Assembly: GCA_944389985.1 (NCBI GenBank)
Contig: CALXON010000098.1
Location: forward strand, 1-5,237
Length of the DNA stretch: 5,237 bases
Reading direction: 5' to 3'
DNA from: an uncultured Spirochaetaceae bacterium
GTDB taxonomy: Bacteria > Spirochaetota > Spirochaetia > Sphaerochaetales > Sphaerochaetaceae
Part shown: piece by piece, positions 1 through 4,538 of the stretch
Layout of the letters: every line of letters starts with the position of its first letter
Position numbering within the stretch: position 1 is the first letter of the stretch
Translations under genes and position numbers: made by a program
Notes under the pieces: generated by a model
Database searches by the model: none
Told to the model about the DNA's origin: nothing
The model's input: only the letters and a program-made list of their open reading frames with translations

Positions 1-213
1 TGTATCCTGCAGTGCTATGGAGATCTTCATGAGACTTGTAAGGGAGATTTCTCCTGTCTGTTCGAACCGTCTGATGGATCCGAGGGAGACGCCGGAGAGC
101 TCAGAGAGCTTTTCCTGTGTTATCTTACGTTCTTTTCTTCTTTCCTTCTCATTCGATGCGACCTTCATCAGCATTTCCTGAGGGGTGAGCATATAAGCAT
201 CCAGATCGATCAT
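1..213 (-). CDS. XRE-family (HipB-like) DNA-binding regulator, C-terminus off the window
   Basis: Seventy-one codons are open from an ATG at 213 to the left edge, so the C-terminus is missing. The product has an acidic N-terminal segment, a basic stretch (ERRKERK, residues 24-30), then a helix-turn-helix of the Cro/C1 type at about residues 31-51 (TQEKLSELSGVSLGSIRRFE). The following FEQTGEISLTSLMKISIAL resembles small XRE proteins that are often encoded next to HipA-like kinases. A HipA partner would lie beyond the left edge and is not visible, so an antitoxin role is inference. The start is uncertain. ATG 213 has no Shine-Dalgarno and lies only about 10 nt from the -10 element. In-frame ATGs at codons 8 and 16 are alternatives, and codon 16 has an AGGA 7 nt upstream. 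It probably acts as a repressor of its own promoter. Confidence 0.8.
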   Translation of the reverse strand, partial: MIDLDAYMLTPQEMLMKVASNEKERRKERKITQEKLSELSGVSLGSIRRFEQTGEISLTSLMKISIALQDT

Positions 214-216
214 AGC

Positions 217-270
217 TATCAATATATTAGCATATTTTTGTAATTTTTCAAAATATTATCAATATTTTAG
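217..270. repeat. Two-copy direct repeat, probable operator of the HTH gene
   Basis: TATCAATATATTAG at 217-230 and TATCAATATTTTAG at 257-270 match at 13 of 14 positions and start exactly 40 bp apart. The first copy covers the -10 element of the HTH gene promoter and the second lies just upstream of its -35, the layout expected for an autoregulatory operator. The region is AT-rich, so chance similarity cannot be excluded. Confidence 0.45.
224..251 (-). promoter_or_regulatory. Sigma-70-type promoter for the HTH regulator
   Basis: On the minus strand, TTGAAA (246-251) and TAATAT (224-229) are separated by 16 bp. Transcription would start near position 217, so the ATG at 213 would be almost leaderless. 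A longer leader results if a downstream ATG is used. Confidence 0.5.
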
Positions 271-279
271 TAATATAAT

Positions 280-305
280 GGAGCTGCACCTTTCAGCACA
301 GCTCC
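280..305 (-). terminator. Hairpin terminator after the flavodoxin gene
   Basis: On the minus strand, GGAGCTGTGC pairs with GTGCAGCTCC around a TGAAAG hexaloop. The stem has 10 bp, two of them G-U, with a 7-bp perfect outer part. It is followed by ATTATATTACT, T-rich but without a solid T run. It lies 28 nt beyond the flavodoxin stop and just upstream of the HTH gene promoter, so it most likely ends the DUF3793-flavodoxin transcript. Confidence 0.6.
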
Positions 306-332
306 GTGACTTCAGGAGTATTAATGGTATGT

Positions 333-749
333 TCAGATAAGACTGTCCGCTGCCTCCTTCAGCTCCATGACGGCAGTATCATCAGGAGCTTCATTTGCTA
401 TCACAGGTGCATGGGTAAGGACCGCACCCTGTCCTGAGCATCTTTCTTCCCAGTTTCTCATCCACTCTCCGTCTCCCCAGCCGTATGATCCGAAGAGTAT
501 GATTCTCTTCCCGCTGAGAGATCCTTCGATGGATGCGAACATCGGTTCGAATACATCCTCCTCCAGCACTTCCTGTCCCATGGCAGGGCATCCGAATGCG
601 AATGCATCGTACTTTTCCATGTCTCCGGGGGCGAAGGATGATGGATCGATCACCGATACCTCAGCTTTTCCCGCAAGTTCATTACGCACCACATCGGCCA
701 TCGCCTCAGTGTTTCCTGTACCTGAATAGTAGACGACCGCTACCTTCAT
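333..749 (-). CDS. Short-chain flavodoxin, clostridial type
   Basis: This 138-residue protein is a soluble FMN electron carrier, which in many bacteria replaces ferredoxin when iron is scarce. The length is normal for short-chain flavodoxins. The FMN phosphate loop is SGTGNT at residues 9-14. The loop GCPAMGQEVLEED (53-65) holds Met57, and GSYGWGDGEWM (87-97) holds Trp91. These correspond to the Met56 and Trp90 that flank the isoalloxazine ring in Clostridium beijerinckii flavodoxin, which this protein closely resembles. The ATG at 749 is preceded by GAGGAGG (755-761) with a 5-nt gap. That site overlaps the stop codon of the DUF3793 gene, pointing to translational coupling. It is the second gene of a two-gene operon ending in the hairpin at 280-305. 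No key residue is missing. The metabolic partner cannot be read from the sequence. Confidence 0.95.
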   Translation of the reverse strand: MKVAVVYYSGTGNTEAMADVVRNELAGKAEVSVIDPSSFAPGDMEKYDAFAFGCPAMGQEVLEEDVFEPMFASIEGSLSGKRIILFGSYGWGDGEWMRNWEERCSGQGAVLTHAPVIANEAPDDTAVMELKEAADSLI

Positions 750-759
750 ATATACCTCC

Positions 760-1296
760 TCAGGCTGTCACGCACAGCCTTTCGATTGATGTTCCATTCC
801 TGTAGAGCGAGGAATATATCTTCCTGCACCGCTCATACTGGCTGAAAATCCTCATTGCCCGTTCCACGCTGCTGTATACCTTCCACATCCCGGAAAGGAG
901 AGGATCATTTCCCTCATTCTCGATGAATCCTCTTACATCCTCCGGAGGATAGCCGAGGAATATGCCGACTTCATGAGGGCAGGGTTCTGAAAGGAACCTT
1001 GACCTGAGCTTCTCAAGACATTTACCGGCAGATGACGTGTCATAACCGAGGGCAAGGAGTATTTTCTCGGATTCCGAGTCTCTTATGACCTTCCCGATCT
1101 TCTCCTTCCTGTATACAAGAAGGAGGGATGTCCCGTTCACTGTTCTTATTGACATGAATGAAAGTCCTTTCTTCCTCAGCTCCTTTCCGGGAAATCCTGA
1201 ATGGGAATCAAGTCTGGAAAGGTTCACAAGGGATGCGCATTTGATTCCGGCAAGTGTAGGTGACGAATGCTCTACGAGAAGATCCTGAAGAGTCAT
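760..1296 (-). CDS. DUF3793 family protein
   Basis: This 178-residue cytoplasmic protein has no signal peptide or membrane segment. I recognise it as DUF3793 from its succession of typical motifs: HSSPTLAGIKCASL at 10-23, PHEVGIFLGYPPEDVRGFIEN at 107-127, MWKVY at 137-141, QYERCRKIY at 153-161 and GTSIERL at 168-174. The biochemical function of the family is unknown to me. From memory, its genes commonly sit beside short flavodoxins and iron-related genes in anaerobes, and that holds here. Candidate ligand residues are His10, Cys20, Cys106, His108 and Cys157. The ATG at 1296 has AAGGAG (1303-1308) six bases upstream. The flavodoxin gene follows after 10 nt, with its ribosome binding site overlapping this stop codon. 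The metal-box-like palindromes upstream suggest iron- or manganese-dependent expression. A role in handling the flavodoxin or its partner is inference. Confidence 0.85.
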   Translation of the reverse strand: MTLQDLLVEHSSPTLAGIKCASLVNLSRLDSHSGFPGKELRKKGLSFMSIRTVNGTSLLLVYRKEKIGKVIRDSESEKILLALGYDTSSAGKCLEKLRSRFLSEPCPHEVGIFLGYPPEDVRGFIENEGNDPLLSGMWKVYSSVERAMRIFSQYERCRKIYSSLYRNGTSIERLCVTA

Positions 1297-1309
1297 GCTC
1301 CGCTCCTTC

Positions 1310-1327
1310 AGTTAGCTATTGCTAACT
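1310..1327. promoter_or_regulatory. Palindromic operator-like box, proximal copy
   Basis: AGTTAGCTATTGCTAACT is a perfect 7-4-7 inverted repeat. It lies one base from the Shine-Dalgarno of the DUF3793 gene, downstream of the predicted promoter, where a bound protein could block elongation or loop to the distal copy. The GTTAG/CTAAC half-site matches the core of DtxR/IdeR-type sites, although the spacing differs. In RNA it could also fold into a small hairpin next to the ribosome binding site. Confidence 0.7.
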
Positions 1328-1339
1328 TATTGTGCTTTC

Positions 1340-1378
1340 AAAAAGGCTGGGCGGAGAGAAGGACCGAAGTGCCCAGCC
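1340..1378 (-). terminator. Intrinsic terminator in the leader of the DUF3793-flavodoxin operon
   Basis: On the minus strand, GGCTGGGC (1371-1378) pairs perfectly with GCCCAGCC (1345-1352) around an 18-nt loop containing a cTTCGg motif. Five T follow immediately (1340-1344). There is no T run on the plus-strand side, so it acts leftward only. No minus-strand gene lies upstream for it to serve. It sits between the predicted leftward promoter and the first gene, so it may act as an attenuator or end a short leader RNA of about 50 nt. Confidence 0.6.
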
Positions 1379-1396
1379 AGAATGATTCACAAGCTG

Positions 1397-1425
1397 AGTA
1401 TAGCAGATTAGTTAGCTTTTGCTAA
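1397..1425 (-). promoter_or_regulatory. Promoter for the DUF3793-flavodoxin operon
   Basis: On the minus strand, TTAGCA (1420-1425) and TATACT (1397-1402) are separated by 17 bp. The -10 matches the consensus at 5 of 6 positions and the -35 at 4 of 6. The start would be near 1390, giving a leader of about 94 nt. The distal palindrome overlaps the -35 and most of the spacer, so a bound regulator would exclude RNA polymerase. Confidence 0.55.
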
Positions 1426-1427
1426 CT
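1410..1427. promoter_or_regulatory. Palindromic operator-like box, distal copy
   Basis: AGTTAGCTTTTGCTAACT is a perfect 7-4-7 inverted repeat with arms identical to those of the box at 1310-1327 and starting exactly 100 bp from it. It covers the -35 of the leftward promoter and ends 11 bp before the -35 of the rightward acyl-CoA synthetase promoter, so it could influence both directions. A DtxR-family metal regulator is the likeliest binder by half-site resemblance. This is inference. Confidence 0.7.
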
Positions 1428-1438
1428 GGTTTTCGCTA

Positions 1439-1467
1439 TTGACATGAAAATATTTTGAATATATTGT
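1439..1467 (+). promoter_or_regulatory. Promoter for the acyl-CoA synthetase operon
   Basis: A consensus -35, TTGACA, at 1439-1444 is followed by TATATT at 1460-1465 (15-bp spacer) or TATTGT at 1462-1467 (17-bp spacer). The leader before the ATG at 1514 would be about 40 nt. The -35 is strong but the -10 is ambiguous. It is the only convincing rightward promoter before the three plus-strand genes. Confidence 0.5.
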
Positions 1468-1497
1468 TTTTGACGGATTTTGAAAAAATGTCAGAAA
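1467..1497. other. Imperfect inverted repeat in the acyl-CoA synthetase leader
   Basis: TTTTTGAC (1467-1474) and GTCAGAAA (1490-1497) are complementary over 8 positions with one G-U pair, separated by 15 nt. It lies between the promoter and the ribosome binding site, where it could be a weak RNA hairpin or an operator. The sequence is AT-rich, so significance is uncertain. Confidence 0.25.
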
Positions 1498-1513
1498 ATT
1501 GACCGGAGGAAAC

Positions 1514-3406
1514 ATGTACAGAACGATAGTCCAGATGTTTGATGGGAAGGTGACAGAATCTCCACTTGCCGTCGCACAGATGGGAAAGGACAGCAGGGGA
1601 GCATTCGTTCCCGTTACGTTCATCCAGCTTCAGGAGAGGTCGAGAGCACTTGCGCTTGCACTGAGGGAGCTTGGTGTGAAGAGGGGAGATGCTGTCGGTC
1701 TTCTCAGTGACAACCGTCCTGAATGGCTTTCTTCCGATCTCGCGATCCTCTCTCTCGGCGCTGCCGATGTCCCCCGTGGACGTGATGCGATGCCGTATGA
1801 GATTGAGCACATACTCAAGGTGACTGAGGCGGAGATCGTCTTTGTCGAGAACAATGAGCTTTTCGGAAAGCTTGAGAGCGTGAAGGAGAATCTTCCGTCG
1901 CTGAAAGCAGTGATCCTCTTTGAGGGAAGCGGTGAGATCAGCGGGGTGAGAACCATCATGTATGAGGATCTCCTGAAAAGGGGAATGGAACTTCTCTCCG
2001 CTCCTGGCGGAAGGGAGAGTGTCGAGCATGAGATCCTTCTGGGATCGGAGAACGACACGGCCACCATCATCTTCACATCAGGTACGACAGGTCTTCCTAA
2101 GGGAGTCATGATCACTCATGGAAACTTCCTTTACCAGCTTGGTGAGATAGACAAGATCATAGATTTCAAACCAGGCTGGAAGTGGCTCTCAGTTCTTCCT
2201 GTATGGCATGCCTTTGAACGCATCATACAGTATGTGTCACTGTATGAGCTCAGCACTCTTGCATACTCCAAGCCGATCGGAAAGATCATGCTCACCGATC
2301 TCCAGCGTCTGAATCCGGAACTCTTATGCTCGGTTCCAAGAATATGGGAGACTGTGAAGGCAGGTGTGAACCAGTCCCTGAAGGCAAAGAAGCCATTCGA
2401 GAGGAAGATGTTCAACTTCTTCCTTGCGGCTGCAAAGCGCTACAGACACTATGAGAATCTGGTCTTCGGTCTTGAGCCGAGGTTCACGAAGGGAAGCAAC
2501 ATCTGGGGGAAGATCATTGGAACAGTTCCTTATCTTCTTTACGGTATCCTCTATTCGATCGGCGACAGGCTTGCCTTCTCACAGATCAAGACGAAGTTCG
2601 GTACATCATTCATTGCCGGTATCTCCGGCGGCGGTGCGATGAGCAAGGATGTTGATGAGTTCTTCAACGCTATCGGCGTCAAGCTCCTCAATGGATATGG
2701 AATGACGGAGACTGCTCCTGTCGTCGGTGTCGCGGCCTATCCTCATGCGAAGAAGGGATTCATCCACACATTCGCGGGAACGGAGCTGAAGGTCATCGAT
2801 CCTGAGACCGGTAAAGAGCTTCCTCCTGGAATGATGGGAGAGCTTCTCATCCGTGGACCGCAGGTCATGAAGGGATACTTCCGCGATGAGGAGAGGACAA
2901 ACAGGATCATTGACCGCGAGGGCTTCATCCATACCGGTGATCTTGCGATACTCGACATAGACGGGGATTTCTCGATCGTGGGAAGGGTGAAGGACACGAT
3001 AGTCCTTTCCGGAGGTGAGAACATCGAGCCGGTTCCAATCGAGAACGCTCTCAAGGAGAGTGAGTATATCGATACGGCGGTGGTCATCGGACAGGATGAG
3101 AAGTATCTCGGAGCTCTTATAGTGATCAATGAGAAGAATGTCGAGAGATACCTCAAGGAGAACCATATTCCATACGTCAACAGGGAGAACCTGAAGGATA
3201 TGGAGGAGATACGTCATCTGATCAACTCCGAACTTGCAAGACTCGTCAATTCATCAAAGGGCTTCAAGAGCTATGAGCAGGTATCGAGATTCGCCCTGCT
3301 TGAGAAGCCGTTCACAGTCGGCCGTGAGCTTTCCGCAAAGCAGGAGGTCAAGAGGGCCGAGGTGATGAAGCTCTACAAGGAAGAGGTTGAGAGCATCTTC
3401 CGCTGA
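1514..3406 (+). CDS. Long-chain acyl-CoA synthetase-like AMP-binding protein
   Basis: This 630-residue ANL-superfamily adenylating enzyme is expected to activate a fatty acid with ATP to an acyl-AMP and then an acyl-CoA. The length fits bacterial long-chain acyl-CoA synthetases. Visible motifs are the ATP P-loop TSGTTGLPKG at 188-197, NGYGMTE at 393-399, HTGD at 473-476 with Asp476 for ribose binding, GRVKD at 490-494 and GGENIEP at 500-506. The C-terminal A10 region reads ELSAKQEVKR (605-614). Aligned with the family's LTPTLKLRR-type motif, the catalytic lysine position is Glu611, with Lys609 and Lys613 nearby. The adenylation core is otherwise intact. ATG 1514 is chosen because GGAGG (1505-1509) lies just upstream; an in-frame TTG at 1499 would precede that site. 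It is the first gene of a likely operon, with mnmA 16 nt downstream. Substrate chain length cannot be told from sequence. Confidence 0.9.
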   Translation: MYRTIVQMFDGKVTESPLAVAQMGKDSRGAFVPVTFIQLQERSRALALALRELGVKRGDAVGLLSDNRPEWLSSDLAILSLGAADVPRGRDAMPYEIEHILKVTEAEIVFVENNELFGKLESVKENLPSLKAVILFEGSGEISGVRTIMYEDLLKRGMELLSAPGGRESVEHEILLGSENDTATIIFTSGTTGLPKGVMITHGNFLYQLGEIDKIIDFKPGWKWLSVLPVWHAFERIIQYVSLYELSTLAYSKPIGKIMLTDLQRLNPELLCSVPRIWETVKAGVNQSLKAKKPFERKMFNFFLAAAKRYRHYENLVFGLEPRFTKGSNIWGKIIGTVPYLLYGILYSIGDRLAFSQIKTKFGTSFIAGISGGGAMSKDVDEFFNAIGVKLLNGYGMTETAPVVGVAAYPHAKKGFIHTFAGTELKVIDPETGKELPPGMMGELLIRGPQVMKGYFRDEERTNRIIDREGFIHTGDLAILDIDGDFSIVGRVKDTIVLSGGENIEPVPIENALKESEYIDTAVVIGQDEKYLGALIVINEKNVERYLKENHIPYVNRENLKDMEEIRHLINSELARLVNSSKGFKSYEQVSRFALLEKPFTVGRELSAKQEVKRAEVMKLYKEEVESIFR

Positions 3407-3422
3407 GTGCTATCATACGCAC

Positions 3423-4487
3423 ATGAAAGTGCTTGTTGGGATGTCAGGAGGAATAGATTCCTCCGTTGCGGCTTACCTCTTGAAGGAAGCTGGGTATGAT
3501 GTTGAGGGAATCACCATGATCATATGGAAGAAGGATTCTCCGTATCCCGCTCCTGCTACCTCGAACAGCTGCTACTGCCCTGACAAGACCGATGATCTGG
3601 AACGTATCGATCATGTCTGTTCGATACTTGGAATAAAGCATCATACTGTCGATTGTTCAGACATATTCCAGAGTTCCGTTCTCGAGGCTTTCCGCTCAGG
3701 ATACCTTGATGGTATCACTCCGAATCCGTGCATACAGTGCAACAGCATCGTCAAGTTCGGTGCGATGGTCGATCATGCGAGGACTGTCACCTCATTTGAT
3801 TACTTCGCGACAGGACACTATGCACGCATCGCGGAAAGGGATGGAAGATATGAGCTTCTGAAGGCTGTGGACGCCAGGAAGGATCAGTCATACTTTCTGT
3901 CCAGACTTTCACAGAAGCAGCTTTCCTCCACGCTCTTTCCTCTTGGTGAGTATACGAAGGATGAAATACGCAGGATCGATGAGGCGATGGGCTTTCACGA
4001 TGCCGGTATGCCTGAAAGTCAGGATTTCTACGGAGGTGATTACTCCGATCTCCTTGATGTCGAGGACAGAGAAGGGGAGATCGTCATGGATACAGGTACT
4101 GTGCTCGGTCATCATAACGGTTACTGGCACTATACGATAGGACAGAGGAAGGGACTTGGAGTTGCCTACACTGAGCCGTTATACGTCATCGACATAGATC
4201 CTGCACTGAACAGGGTCATCGTCGGAACTGAGCAGTCAACGCATATAAAGTCAGTAAAGACAGCTGACAGTGTCTTCATCAGTGATGATGACTTTACTGA
4301 AGGGAAGGTCTATCAGGTGAAGATCAGAAGCACATCTCCTGGGGCGGAGGCATATGTACGGAGAACAGATTCCGGATTTGAGGTTGATTTCCTTTCATAT
4401 GTCAAAGGCGCGGCTCCTGGACAGAGCGCCGTGGTGTATGATGGAGAGAGAGTCATCGCATCCGGATACATCACAGAAAGGAAATGA
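3423..4487 (+). CDS. mnmA: tRNA-specific 2-thiouridylase MnmA, variant with CxxC and no second catalytic cysteine
   Basis: MnmA adenylates and thiolates the C2 of wobble U34 in tRNA-Lys, -Glu and -Gln. This 354-residue protein opens with the PP-loop ATP-binding motif GMSGGIDSS (6-14). It carries NPCIQCN (101-107), GHYAR (131-135), KDQSYFL (153-159) and the tRNA-binding segment YWHYTIGQRKGLG (234-246), followed by the usual C-terminal barrel region. Cys106 matches the E. coli Cys102 nucleophile. The second catalytic cysteine (E. coli Cys199, in a STGICF context) is absent: the region reads ESQDFYGGDY (198-207), with Tyr203 near that position. Asp99 of E. coli is replaced by Cys103, making CxxC, and an extra Cys50-Tyr-Cys52 is present. 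ATG 3423 is chosen from the family N-terminus. It has no clear Shine-Dalgarno, so it probably relies on translation of the gene ending 16 nt upstream. Confidence 0.93.
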   Translation: MKVLVGMSGGIDSSVAAYLLKEAGYDVEGITMIIWKKDSPYPAPATSNSCYCPDKTDDLERIDHVCSILGIKHHTVDCSDIFQSSVLEAFRSGYLDGITPNPCIQCNSIVKFGAMVDHARTVTSFDYFATGHYARIAERDGRYELLKAVDARKDQSYFLSRLSQKQLSSTLFPLGEYTKDEIRRIDEAMGFHDAGMPESQDFYGGDYSDLLDVEDREGEIVMDTGTVLGHHNGYWHYTIGQRKGLGVAYTEPLYVIDIDPALNRVIVGTEQSTHIKSVKTADSVFISDDDFTEGKVYQVKIRSTSPGAEAYVRRTDSGFEVDFLSYVKGAAPGQSAVVYDGERVIASGYITERK

Positions 4488-4538
4488 TGCAGAAACGGCT
4501 GCCTGATGGTATCCTGATGAGACGAAGGGAGGTTAGGT

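Noticed and set aside
367..729. Plus-strand open frame of 120 codons opposite the flavodoxin gene
   Set aside because: It lies wholly antisense to a clear flavodoxin, and its translation shows no recognisable motif. It is a coding shadow, as are the long minus-strand frames opposite the acyl-CoA synthetase and mnmA.
1322..1390. A minus-strand GTG frame of 22 codons starting at the predicted transcription start and running through the leader terminator, possibly a leader peptide
   Set aside because: It has no ribosome binding site and no run of a regulatory amino acid, and leader-peptide attenuation is not expected for a flavodoxin operon. The start position depends on an unproven promoter.
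1393..1398. CTCAGC (minus strand) pairing with the terminator's GCTGGG as an antiterminator
   Set aside because: It overlaps the -10 element and lies upstream of the likely transcription start, so it would not be in the RNA.
1310..1427. Fur box interpretation of the palindromes
   Set aside because: The Fur consensus is built from GATAAT-type hexamers, which are absent. The GTTAG/CTAAC arms fit a DtxR-type site better.
1499..1513. Upstream TTG start for the acyl-CoA synthetase adding five residues
   Set aside because: The Shine-Dalgarno GGAGG at 1505-1509 lies inside that extension and is properly placed for ATG 1514.
4489..4502. Small inverted repeat GCAG-N6-CTGC after mnmA, considered as a terminator
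   Set aside because: The stem has only 4 bp and no T run follows. It cannot be supported as a terminator.
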